DNA of 64,000 nt from Carallia brachiata (lineage: Eukaryota > Streptophyta > Magnoliopsida > Malpighiales > Rhizophoraceae): contig JADCRB010000007.1 of NCBI GenBank assembly GCA_021464245.1, positions 186,001 through 250,000 of the forward strand, read 5' to 3'. The notes beneath the pieces are model-generated. The model ran no database searches, had not been told where the DNA came from, and saw only the letters and a program-made list of their open reading frames with translations. The position numbers and the translations under genes are program-made. Positions 1 to 9,960 of this stretch are shown here, in pieces. How positions within the stretch are numbered: position 1 is the stretch's first letter; the number at the start of each line of letters is the position of its first letter.

Positions 1-800
1 TTAAGTAAAATTAGTAATATATTTATATATTAATCTTTTTCAAAGTGATTGACGTCAGTGATGACTTCGACCCACAATGAATACTGTACAGAACTAATTG
101 CTGTCAGTGGAAAATCTGAGTACCGTCCTTGCTAACTAGCATTCTTATAAATCTCTCGAAAAAGGTCAAAATTTATGATCTTAACCACGATAAATAAAAT
201 AATATAAATTATTAAATAATTAATTTTATATTAGAAAAGATAAATTATCACTACTAAATAGGATTGTATTTAATGGCGGGGTCATATTAACTAAGACGAG
301 GTGTTAAATAATTAATTTTATATTAAAAAATACCGCTATTAAATAAGATTGTATTTAGTGGTGGAGCGATGTCATAAGGAGAAGGGGCAATTGTTTCTTG
401 ACAAATATGTGGAATTATTATAGAATTTTGAAATTATTCCTTTGAAAAATTTTCTTTCATTTCACTGGAAAATAGTATTTGTTCTCATTGAAAATTTAAT
501 TTTGACTAATTTTAATTCAAAAATTTAAAATAAAAGTAATTTTTTTAAAACATAACTACGTATGCATAGGTTAAAAAAAAGTTCCAAGTGAGAACACAAT
601 TTTTTAGTAATTTTGATTAGTTATTTTTAAGAAAATAAGAAGAACAAAAATTTTAGTTTACTACTTTATAATTGTGGCTCAGTTAAAGTTAAGCCAATTA
701 ATTTTTTCTTTCTTTCTTTTTATTAGACAAAAAAATTTATGTATAAAAAAAATTATAAACTCATTTTTTAATTTCTTTTATCCAATTTTACATATTGTTT
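1..800. repeat. AT-rich flank with a short imperfect direct repeat
   Basis: This stretch is very AT-rich and shows no believable coding region. Around 211-290 and 303-366 the same phrase recurs: a run ending TTAATTTTATATTA, then a segment ending in GATTGTATTTA and a G-rich GTGG/GCGG word. It looks like an imperfect tandem duplication with a unit of roughly 90 bp. No terminal inverted repeats were evident, so I do not assign it to a transposon family. Confidence 0.45.
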
Positions 801-2035
801 GTGAAGTTTTTTTTATTTTTAAGCTAAATAATTAATTTTTTTGTTAGACATAAAAACATAAAACATATTATTTATAAAATTGTAATTTAGCCTAAATTTA
901 TTAGTCAAACATATGAATGTTAGTTTTAGCTTAACATTTTTTTGGTACATAAAATTTTTTAACCTAATTTATTTAATTAACTAAAGATAATTATATTAAA
1001 ATTCAGTTAAAGTTTCACGACTATAATATTATACAGTATTGCCCCCACTAACTCTTGCCTCTGCCATTGACTCCACTATTTATTATTATTTAAGAATACT
1101 AATTTCTGACAATTGGATTAGATTCATTGGATAAACTATCTATTCAAAAGAAAAGAAACGGGACAAGACTGAATTTGATTTTTTTTTTTCTTTTTATCAG
1201 ACTTTCAAAAGAAAAGAAAGTTAGGGTAATTTTCTCTCCAATAATTTTTTTTTTCTTTTTGATGATTAAAGAGCTTATGTGTGCCAGACGAACGTTCCAT
1301 CCCAAAAGCATAGTTATTCAATCCGTCTCAGTCTGATCGGTCGGACCGGTGACCCGGACACTAAGTCGGACTGATTCGTGTGAACAGTAACAGGATCATT
1401 TGAATAATAAATTATTTGTGAAGTTTTTTTTTATTTTTAAGCTAAATAATTAATTTTTTTGTTAGACATAAAAAAATAAAAAATATTATTTATAAAATTA
1501 TAATTTAACCTAAATTTATCAGTCAAACATATGAATGTTAGTTTTAGCTTAACATTTTTTTGGTACATAAATTTTTTTAACCTAATTTATTTAATTAACT
1601 AAAGATAATTATATTAAAATTCAGTTAAAGTTTCACGACTACAATATTATACAGTATTGCCCCCCACTAACTCTTGCCTCTGCCATTGACTGCACTATTT
1701 ATTATTATTTAAGAATACTAATTTCTGACAATCGGATTAGATTCATTGGATAAACTGTCTATTCAAAAGAAAAGAAACGGGACATGACTGAATTTGATTT
1801 TTTTTTTCTTTTTATCAGACTTTCAAAAGAAAAGAAAGTTAGGGTAATTTTCTCCCCAACAATGTTTTTTTTTTCCTTTTTGATGATAAAAGAGCTTATG
1901 TGTGCAAGACGACCGTTCCATTCTAAAAGTATAGTTATTAAATTTGGCTCAGTTCGGTCGGTCGGACTGATGACCCGACTACTGAGTCAGGTCGGTTCGC
2001 GTGAACAGTAACCAAGTCATTTGAATAATAAAAAA
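801..2035. repeat. Tandem duplication, two ~617-bp copies
   Basis: The segment starting GTGAAGTTTTTTTTATTTTT at 801 starts again at 1418, a period of 617 bp. The two copies run in parallel to about 2035 with scattered substitutions and small indels. Each copy ends with the left end of the transposon annotated at 1930-2656, so the duplication happened after that insertion. The part just before the transposon (about 1180-1308 and 1800-1929) also resembles the sequence upstream of the second sHSP gene (about 8370-8504), which marks it as old sHSP promoter DNA. Small ORFs of 69-75 codons in each copy are frame accidents in T-rich sequence. Confidence 0.8.
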
Positions 2036-2656
2036 TTATTTTTTTCATTTTTTACTGTATAAACAGTAAAAATAATATTTTTTTAATGATGAACAATGGT
2101 TAAATAATAAAAAATTATAATTTTTTTCACTTTTTACTGTGTAAACAGTAAAATAATATTTTTTTAAAGATAAACAGTATTCAAAAAGTTAAATTATAAA
2201 TTTTTTTTCATTTTTTATTACTTGAACAATAATATTTATATAATATTTATACACTAAAATTTATTTTTTTTAACTTTTTACTGTGTAAATGATAAAAATA
2301 ATATTTTTATAATACTAAATAGTATTACATAAATATTTTTTTTGTACAATGTAATAATTTTTTACTTTTTATAATCTATTTTTCTGTATACAATAATTTA
2401 ATATTATTTATATATCAAATAATATGTTACAATTGACCTTAAAAAATAATTTTTTAATAATTTTTATCAAAATTTTAATTAGTATAAATTACTTTTTAAT
2501 TTATAAAAATGTAGTTATTGTATTAAATTGTATAAAAAATTTATATATATTATTTGATAAATTTATTTTTTAAAAAATTAATAACACATTAGTTGAATTA
2601 TAATTCATTAACTCAGTCGCATGATTAAATCAGTGTAACCGATTTTAACAATTATG
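1930..2656. mobile_element. Non-autonomous DNA transposon (hAT-like MITE) in sHSP promoter
   Basis: The element has short imperfect terminal inverted repeats: CATAGTTATT at the left end (from the tandem copy at 1309; TATAGTTATT here) and AACAATTATG at the right end. The flanking target duplication is CCCAAAAG, seen exactly at 1301-1308 before the duplicated left end and at 2657-2664 after the right end; the copy at 1922-1929 reads TCTAAAAG. An 8-bp duplication is typical of the hAT superfamily. The interior is AT-rich and non-coding. The paralogous promoter at 8497-8504 has a single ACCAAAAG and no element, so it is the unfilled site. A truncated left end survives at 1309-1417. Confidence 0.75.
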
Positions 2657-2699
2657 CCCAAAAGCCCCAAGTAATTCTGGACAATCCTAGGAGCACACC

Positions 2700-2848
2700 A
2701 GCAACTTCAAGAAATGAGGAGTACCCAAGCATGGAATCATTCTTCCGGGCCTGAACAAATCTGGAGCCTACTAGAAAGTTCCAGGATCCAACAGCCCAAC
2801 CCCGATTTGTCCGGAAAGTACCCGATGTCTCCTTGTCCTCCTATAAAT
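2700..2848 (+). promoter_or_regulatory. Heat-shock promoter of sHSP copy 1
   Basis: A TATA box TATAAAT lies at 2842-2848. Upstream at 2774-2786 is GAAagTTCcaGGA, three alternating heat-shock element units with the last one degenerate. Another paired unit TTCaaGAA lies near 2707-2714. The block from about 2657 to 2860 aligns closely with the promoter of sHSP copy 2, so the proximal heat-shock control region is conserved although a transposon separates it from the older upstream DNA. Heat-inducible control by heat-shock factors is inferred from these motifs. Confidence 0.7.
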
Positions 2849-2967
2849 GTCCAGACCCAGTTCTGCCCTGGACATCATCAGAGAAAACGAAGCAACAATT
2901 CGCGCAATAACAAAGCCAACTCTCTTTAACAAGCAACAAAGCCTTACTCTTTGATTAAGTGGAAGAT

Positions 2968-3450
2968 ATGGCGTTGATTCCGAGCTTCTTTGGCAGCAGA
3001 GGAAGCAGCAGCATTTTTGATCCCTTCTCTGCTTTCGATGTCTGGGATCCAGTCAAGGACTTCCCTTTCCCTTCATCTTCACTCATTGGCCGTCAGGAAA
3101 ACAATCCTTCGGCTTTTGCCATTAACGCTCGCGTAGACTGGAAGGAGACCCCAGAAGCTCACGTCTTCCGAGCCGATCTTCCGGGGCTTGGAAAGGAGGA
3201 AGTGAAGGTGGAGATTGAAGATGGGAAGGTGCTTCAGATCAGCGGAGAGGCGTGTGGAGAAAGAAGACAAGACGATAAATGGCATCGTGTGGAGCGTAGT
3301 AGCGGAAAGTTCTTGAGGAGGTTCAGGCTGCCGGAGAATGCCAAGCCGGATCAGATCAAGGCGTCGATGGAGAATGGGGTGCTTACGGTGAGTGTGCCCA
3401 AGGAGGAAGTCAAGAAGCCTGATGTCAAGGCCATTGAGATCACTGGTTGA
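2968..3450 (+). CDS. Cytosolic class I small heat-shock protein, copy 1
   Basis: This is an intronless gene for a 160-residue ATP-independent holdase chaperone. The ATG at 2968 gives the family start MALIPSFFG; the reading frame also opens at a GTG nine bases upstream, which I reject. The class I N-terminal arm ([16 protein letters not shown]) is followed by the alpha-crystallin domain from about residue 53 ([17 protein letters not shown]) to [11 protein letters not shown] (137-147) and the C-terminal IEI motif. One stretch is wrong: residues 95-102 read ACGERRQD where paralogues have a charged VEKEDK-type loop. Comparison with copy 2 shows a 2-bp and then a 1-bp loss that together restore the frame, leaving the protein one residue shorter. 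Overall identity to copy 2 is otherwise high. The loop normally takes part in dimer formation, so function is doubtful unless this is an assembly error. Confidence 0.95.
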   Translation: MALIPSFFGSRGSSSIFDPFSAFDVWDPVKDFPFPSSSLIGRQENNPSAFAINARVDWKETPEAHVFRADLPGLGKEEVKVEIEDGKVLQISGEACGERRQDDKWHRVERSSGKFLRRFRLPENAKPDQIKASMENGVLTVSVPKEEVKKPDVKAIEITG

Positions 3451-4925
3451 AAATTGAAATGTTGAGAAAATCTTGATTGGAAATCACATGCTGTGAGAAC
3501 ACTTTAATTTAACTGTTATGCAAGGATGATAAAATAAGTTGTTAGATTTCTAATGTAATTTCTATTCTGTGTATTCTTCTTCCCCTCGATTGCTTGCATA
3601 TATACCAACGTCGTTACAAAGCATATTAGCGATCACATAATCTGTTCCCAAATTTTCCTCAATGTGAATGAAGTACAAAACAGTTTGTAACTTACAAATA
3701 TTTAGGATACACAATTATTGCAATAATTTCACAATGAAATTTCTTTAGGAGGCTTCTAAACAATTTAAAGAGTCTCATATATGATACAATTACAAACTTG
3801 AACTTTGAATTAAGGGACTTCTTTACATTATTGTGAATTTTTATGCGTATAGTTTAAATTTTTAGCTGAACCCTTAACAGCAACAATCATAGAAGAATTC
3901 AATGTTTTCCCATGTAGCTTTTGAATGCCCGCCGATACTCTGGCGTCACTCATCACTGAATGCTTCATTCATCCGATCCTCTCTCTTGTAAATTTCATAA
4001 TGTCTCAGGTTTAGAATTTAGAGGTTAGGATATAAATTTAAAGTTTAAGATTTGGAAAAAGGTACATGAACTGTTGTCTGTCGACTGATTTTCATTAATT
4101 CAATGTATATAATTTTTAAAGTATATTATTAGGAATTTATATTTTAAATTAGATTAATATATGAAAATAAATATCACTAATTTTAACTAAAGTAATAAAT
4201 TTAATATGTAATGACTTTATATAAATAGAATTTATCAGTTTTGATAGCAGATTGTTATAAATATGTTTGTTTCGATAACACAATAATTATATAAATTAGT
4301 GTCATATTATCGAAATAGATAAATTTTATTTTAGAAATTTTACAGCGTACAAAATTTGTTACTTTTTAAAATTAATGTTATATTTGTTATTTTAAATAAA
4401 ATTAGTGATATTTTTGTATATTAATCTATTTAAATTTTAAAATAATATTCATCTATTTTTAAATTTTAATTTTGTAAAATACAAATTAAATGTGTAATAT
4501 TGAGTAGGACTACATAGATTGAGATTTAGTTTTCTCAATCCATGCAATTGAGTCTTTAATAGTGTGTTTACATTATGAAATTTTGGTGAGAAAGGAAGTG
4601 ATGAGAAAGAAAATGATTAGAAAAGAAAATTGTGAGAAAGAAAAGAGAATAAATTCATTGTTTGGATAAGTAGAAAAGTGGATAAAAAAATGAGTAGAGA
4701 GTGATGAGAAAGATAATTATATATTTATAATTACTAAATTATCCCTATTGTGGCAAGTGATTTTACTCACAGAAATAACTGAAAAAGTGAAATAGGTGGG
4801 TGATATGATGAGTTGGAGTATTTAAGTCATTTTATTTTTATTTTAAATTTTTTTTTTCTCAAAATAATATAAAGCACGTACACTGGTCCTGTTGGTAACT
4901 TTTCCAATCATTTTCGTTTATTTTT
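3451..4925. other. 3' UTR of sHSP copy 1 and AT-rich spacer
   Basis: The first 150 bases are probably the 3' untranslated region. The rest is AT-rich with no supported gene. A purine-rich stretch at about 4580-4710, built of GAGAAAG-like words, resembles in reverse complement the pyrimidine-rich tandem array near 26.8-27.1 kb, so both may come from one repeat family. Confidence 0.4.
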
Positions 4926-6023
4926 GGAATAAAGGTCAATTTGACCCACCACGTTTTACTTTATTTTAAATTTCATTCATAACGTTTTCTTTTGTTAAAT
5001 TTGGTCCATAAGGTTACGTCCGTTAGTCTAATTTGGTCATTCCGTCCATAACGTCATTAACTCTGCTGACGTGGCATGACGGAGTTTGACACGTCATCAA
5101 TTTTTCCACGTCAGCATGCCACGTCAACATCTGTTGCTGACGTGGCATAAGTATAAATGCTAATTTAACCCATAATATTTCAGTTTATTTTAAATTTCAC
5201 TCATAACATTTTTTTTGGTTAAAATTGGTTTATAACGTTATATCTTTTAATCTAATTTGATCTTTTCGTACATAACGTTGTTAACTCAGTAACTGTGATG
5301 CGACGGAGTATAACACATCAATAATTTTCGTCTATGTCAACATGTCACGTTTGCAGTAAAATTTTAAAATCCAAATGAAACATTTATACTGAAAATCACA
5401 TTCTCCAAATTCAAACAAAATAAAAAATTAAAATTTATAAATATATATCCACTTAAATATCTTTTTTTTTTTAGCAAAAAAAATAAATTAATAAAATTTA
5501 ACAAAAGTCATTCTTATCTTTATTTTTCAATTTTTTCTTTTCTGTTGTTGTCACTATTTTTTTGTCAAACTATCGTCACTGCCTCCAACCACCATTAGCA
5601 TTGTCAGTACGGAGCCATCTCTTTGGAAAAAAATTAATGACGTGTCAAATTCTGTCACACTACATCAGCGAAGTTAACGACGTTATATACGAAAAAATCA
5701 AATTAAACTAAAAGATATAACGTTATGGATCAATTTAAAAAAAAAACGTTATGGGTGAAATTTAAAATAAATTGAAATTTTGTGAGTCAAATTAACCTTA
5801 TATATATGTCACGTCAATAACAAATATTGACGTGACATGCTGACGTGGAAAAATTGATAACGTGTCAAATTTTGTTATGCCATATCAGTAGAGTTAATGA
5901 CGTTATGAACGGATGATTAAATCAGACTAATAGACGTAATATTATGAACTAAATTGAACAAAAAATATTATAGATAAAATTTAAAATAAAGTAAAATATA
6001 ATGAATCAAATTAACCTTTATCC
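4926..6023. mobile_element. Long inverted-repeat element (MULE-like, non-autonomous)
   Basis: The ends are inverted copies: GGAATAAAGGTCAATTTGAC on the left and the reverse complement of a closely matching end at about 6003-6023 on the right. The inversion runs inward for several hundred bases. Each arm is itself two diverged copies of one unit (left about 4926-5150 and 5165-5345; right about 5636-5800 and 5805-6023) around a central spacer of about 290 bp. The outer units carry TGACGTGG and CACGTCA words. A candidate 9-bp target duplication TTTATTTTT flanks it (4917-4925 and 6025-6033), as expected for Mutator-like elements, though in such AT-rich sequence it could be chance. No transposase is present. 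Confidence 0.7.
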
Positions 6024-6357
6024 TTTTATTTTTTCCAAACATTGGAAAGTGCCTCGCTGTGTGTGTTTTATATTCTTTTCTTTTTCAAACCGGTTGCCAA
6101 ACAGAAGGTAAGATATGAAGTTTAGGATAACACTCATTATATTTAGATTATTAAAATAATATCTCTAAGTTATATGGACTGAGATTTTTCTCAATTCGCC
6201 TAGCCGAGTCCATTTCTTATACCTCAGCGAAAGATTGCGCATCAATTCAACTGTGTTGCTACATATTTGAAAGGCCCGTCTAATCCTGAGATCCCACGCA
6301 CTTGTTATCCATACAACTTCTTCTAAGCACGGTATAAAATCTCCAATTGTTATAAAG

Positions 6358-6431
6358 TAAGATTGTCAGAATCAGACTGATCATTGAATCAGAAATATTA
6401 GTGAGTCGAAATTCAATAGGTCGAACTGGTA

Positions 6432-6469
<38 letters not shown>

Positions 6470-6808
6470 TAATTAAAAAAACGATAATTATAGATAATGA
6501 TTAAATATTAATTTTTTTAATTTTAAAGATAAAATTAAAAATTTTAATTAAATTTAAGAATAAATTGAACTTTTTAATTAAACTTAATACTCAAATTATA
6601 ATTTAAATAACATATGAGGTCAAATTATAATTTATAAATTTTTCATTTTCATGAAACCGGTCTGATTTTTACCTATTTTTACTGATTTTAACCAATTTTT
6701 TTAGTCTGACTTATCCCTAAAAATTCACTTAAACCGGTTCAAACCCCCCACTGATTACCAGTTGAATTAACCTGATTGACCGATCTAGACCGATTTTTAC
6801 AACGATGC
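6358..6808. mobile_element. MITE related to the sHSP promoter insertion
   Basis: A perfect TATAAAG duplication flanks this segment (6351-6357 and 6809-6815). The ends are imperfect inverted repeats rich in GATTGTCAGAATCAG and GACCGATTTTTACAAC words, similar in style to the transposon at 1930-2656. A long AT dinucleotide run at about 6438-6467 lies inside. No coding capacity. I place it in the same loose family by eye; the family name is not established. Confidence 0.5.
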
Positions 6809-7116
6809 TATAAAGTCTTCCCCTTTTTTAGCTCATCCACCATGAAGGTTTCGAAATGACATCATCCTTTTGTTGAAGGATTGTCGGTAGTTGAGTAATG
6901 CGGAGCACGTGTGAAACGCAAAAAAAAAAAAAAAAGAAAAGGTTGAGGGGATGCGACAGCGCATGCACTCTTTTTATATTAATTGATTCTAAGACTTGAA
7001 TGTTGATTTTATGTTATACCTAATAAAATATTTAAAGAATCCTAAAATTAGAGAGTTGGTACAAACTTTTCATTTACATAAAAACCCTTATATTTATGTG
7101 GTTAAATAGGTAATTG

Positions 7117-7322
7117 ATGCTGGAACTATGTGGTATGATTCAGCAACTACCCCCATTGAATTATTTGGTCCCACTCGTTATCAATGGGATCAAGGATACT
7201 TCCAGCAAGAAATATATCGAAGAGTTGGTGCTGGACTAGCCCAAAATCAAAGTTTATCCGAAGCTTGGTCTAAAATTCCTGAAAAATTAACTTTTTATGA
7301 TTACATCGGCAATAATCCCGCG
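7117..7322 (+). pseudogene. psbB: Nuclear plastid insertion: psbB (CP47) fragment
   Basis: About 200 bp are clearly plastid psbB, which encodes the photosystem II core antenna CP47. The reading frame gives [18 protein letters not shown], then [18 protein letters not shown], then [12 protein letters not shown] and [10 protein letters not shown], all from the large lumenal loop. Homology stops abruptly inside GNNPA at about 7322 and begins near the codons for AGTMWY. Compared with the CP47 sequence I know, a few residues differ (WYDS for WYGS, LAQN for LAEN, KLTF for KLAF). There is no start codon, promoter or the rest of the roughly 508-residue protein, so it is a dead nuclear copy (NUPT). The open frame that continues to 7415 is fortuitous. 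Confidence 0.9.
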
Positions 7323-8239
7323 GATTGTTCAGTTTTTTTGTTCAAAAAAAAAAAGTACCCGATTAATAGGCTTGGATTGTGGAGATTGTTTAGATACAAA
7401 CGACAGGAGTCGTAATCAGTGGACTTGAACACCCGCGACAAGAATTCTCGAGTTTGCTGAAGCTTCAAAAATTCTGAACTTGGAGAGAAACGAGCCCACA
7501 AGCCTAATGGGCATTATCGTTATCATTGATCAAGTCATAATTTTCCCAACATTTAGACCCAAAAAAATAATAATTTGCCAACATTATTTATACTCTTAGC
7601 AGAATGATAAAATTTAGGGACTGATTAACGGTTAAAAAAAAAAGGACTAATTAACGATTGAACAAGAAAACAATGCTAAACAACAAACATGATTAGCAAT
7701 CTCTGCTCCGAATGTTCCCTCATGACTAGTGCAAATCTCATCTAACTGTAAAAATTTTGCTTCCATAAGCAGTTTTGATGGATTATGTATAATAATATCT
7801 TCTAAAATTGACAATCGTCTTGTTATGGTTGAAATATCTCGTCTAACTATATTCAACCAATTTGTCCCTCCACCTACCCTTTCTTCTTCCTCTTCCGATT
7901 TGGGCTTTCAAATTGTGTTGAAATATAGATAAATAGGCAGGATCTAACATCACTTAATCGTAACTGACAAAAAGAAATTTTGAAAAACCAAAATATTTCA
8001 TGGATGAGACAATAGAAGAGCATCATTGGGAAGTCCCAGCCCTTTGACACAAAATGACCGCAACATTTACATTTATATTTTGAAGGGTCCCTTCATTTTG
8101 AGAAACTATCAAGATAAGAAAGTTATGACTCTTCTGTTTTAGTGATAAAACTTTGTAAATTGTCATTTGACTTTGAATACTCAGTAAATCAATGATATGC
8201 TTCTCAATAAAGTTCTTTTCATTCATTCATTCATATATA

Positions 8240-8276
<37 letters not shown>

Positions 8277-8370
8277 GTATTTTACATATGTAGAAAATTT
8301 TGTCAATGAGAAGAAACTGCCAGTTAGGAAAATCATTTCGAACAAAGTAAAAGAAGAAAGAAAAATAAGG
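7323..8370. other. Spacer with ATT microsatellite
   Basis: No gene is supported here. A TTA/ATT trinucleotide array occupies about 8238-8276. The small ORFs on both strands are in low-complexity AT-rich sequence. Confidence 0.4.
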
Positions 8371-8496
8371 GAACAAAATTGAATTTGAATTCTTTTTTTT
8401 AAAATTTTTATAGAAAAGAAAGTTAGTTATTTTTCTCCCTAATGTTTTTTTTTTTGGATGATTAAAGTGCTGATGTGTACCAAACGACCCTTTCAT

Positions 8497-8683
8497 ACCA
8501 AAAGGCCCAAGTAATTCTGCACAATCCTCGGCACACCAGCAACTTCAAGAAATAAGTACCCGAAATTGGAATCATCGTTCAGGGCCTCGACAAATCTGGA
8601 GCTTACTGGAAAGTTCCAGGATCCAACAGCCCAACCCCGACAGGTCCAGAAATTACCCGATGTCTCCTTGTCTTCCTATAAAT
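8497..8683 (+). promoter_or_regulatory. Heat-shock promoter of sHSP copy 2
   Basis: The TATA box TATAAAT is at 8677-8683. A heat-shock element GAAagTTCcaGGA lies at 8609-8621 and a paired TTCaaGAA near 8549-8556. This region aligns with the promoter of sHSP copy 1. At 8497-8504 the sequence ACCAAAAG is unbroken, the ancestral counterpart of the site where copy 1 gained a transposon. The alignment with the region upstream of copy 1 extends back to about 8370. Confidence 0.7.
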
Positions 8684-8780
8684 GTCAAGACCCAGTGCCG
8701 GCGTTCGCATCATCCGAGAAAACGAAGAAACAATTCTTGCAAGAAAAAGACCACGCTATTTAACAAGCAACAAAGAAGAT

Positions 8781-9266
8781 ATGGCATTGATTCCGAGCTT
8801 CTTTGGCAACAGAGGAAGCAGCAGCATCTCCGACCCATTCTCTGCTTTCGACGACTGGGATCCATTCAAGGACTGTCCATTCCCTTCTTCTTCACTCATT
8901 GGCCGCCAGGAAAACAATCCTTCTGCTTTTGCCATCAACGCCCGCGTAGACTGGAAAGAGACTCCAGAAGCTCACGTCTTTCGGGCCGACCTTCCGGGGC
9001 TTGGAAGGGAGGAAGTGAAGGTGGAGATTGAAGATGGCAGGGTGCTTCAAATCAGTGGAGAGAGGGGAGTGGAGAAAGAAGACAAGAGCGATAAATGGTA
9101 TCGCGTGGAGCGCAGTAGCGGAAAGTTCTTGAGGAGGTTCAGGCTGCCGGAGAATGCCAAGCCGGATCAGGTCAAGGCGTCGATGGAAAATAGGGTGCTT
9201 ACAGTAACTGTGCCCAAAGAGGAAGTCAAGAAACCTGAAGTTAAGAGTATTGAGATCTCTGGGTGA
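8781..9266 (+). CDS. Cytosolic class I small heat-shock protein, copy 2
   Basis: This is an intronless gene for a 161-residue class I sHSP, the tandem partner of copy 1. The reading frame is open further upstream, but the ATG at 8781 gives the family N-terminus [12 protein letters not shown] and sits about 100 bases after the TATA box, so it is the start. N-terminal arm, alpha-crystallin domain ([37 protein letters not shown]) and C-terminal IEI motif are all present, and the loop scrambled in copy 1 is normal. One oddity is that residue 138 is Arg (AGG at 9192-9194) in the motif that reads ENGVLTV in copy 1, here ENRVLTV. That Gly is among the most conserved alpha-crystallin positions. The change is a single G to A transition. 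Heat-induced holdase activity is inferred, possibly weakened. Confidence 0.95.
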   Translation: MALIPSFFGNRGSSSISDPFSAFDDWDPFKDCPFPSSSLIGRQENNPSAFAINARVDWKETPEAHVFRADLPGLGREEVKVEIEDGRVLQISGERGVEKEDKSDKWYRVERSSGKFLRRFRLPENAKPDQVKASMENRVLTVTVPKEEVKKPEVKSIEISG

Positions 9267-9960
9267 AAAATTAGTGGAATAGTCTTTTGATTGGATACTC
9301 ATTTTTGTGGGAATACTGGTGTATGCTTATGTAAACTTCTATGTAATAGTATAATTAATAAATAAATTGTGGGTTTTGTAATAAAATTTCTGTTCCGTTA
9401 TCCTTCTTTCCCTTGATATCTTGCCTACATTTCTACAAATTCTCGACAACTGAAAGGGTGCACAGAGAGCCAAGTAAAGATGTAAGATTTGCGGTCATAA
9501 GCCACTTGAAGGACGAGTTATCTTAGAGCTTCTTCTTAAATTCGGTTGAATCTTACGAGCGCAATTGTCGGAGGAAATACTTTAGTGTTCTAGTTCTGTT
9601 AGATGATTTTCCTCCAAGGTTAGCCGAGGATTCAATGCACTGAAAGTGGAACTCTCTCCAAATACAGAAACGCTGAGAATTGGCTATCCACTCTGATTTA
9701 CAAAATCCTGGAGAAGCTTAAAACCATAAAAGTATAAATAAAAGATTATTTACTTGTATAACCATATCAGCAACCAGCAAGCGTTGCGCCATTATTCCAA
9801 TCTCATTATGGTCATAGGAGGTGATTGGCTGATTGCTACTTCCTCTCGCATTGCCGAATGGAAAAATCAAGACAACTACAGGCTCCTAATCGGCTTGAAT
9901 AGAACCCTGCCAAACTGAGGATTAAATGGTTCAATAGTTGGCTTGTAATTTAACCTCCTG
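9267..9960. other. 3' UTR of sHSP copy 2 and unassigned spacer
   Basis: The 3' untranslated region probably extends to about 9400, where TAATAAATAAATT could serve as a polyadenylation signal. I see no gene in the remainder. Confidence 0.4.

Noticed and set aside
2959..2967. Upstream start for sHSP copy 1
   Set aside because: The codon is GTG and the family N-terminus begins at the ATG at 2968.
4926..6023. Long hairpin as a microRNA precursor
   Set aside because: The arms are hundreds of bases long, unit-duplicated and have transposon-like ends, so it is a transposon, not a miRNA gene.
7128..7415. 95-codon open frame with photosystem protein sequence
   Set aside because: It is only the nuclear copy of a piece of plastid psbB with a chance extension; no start, promoter or remaining gene.
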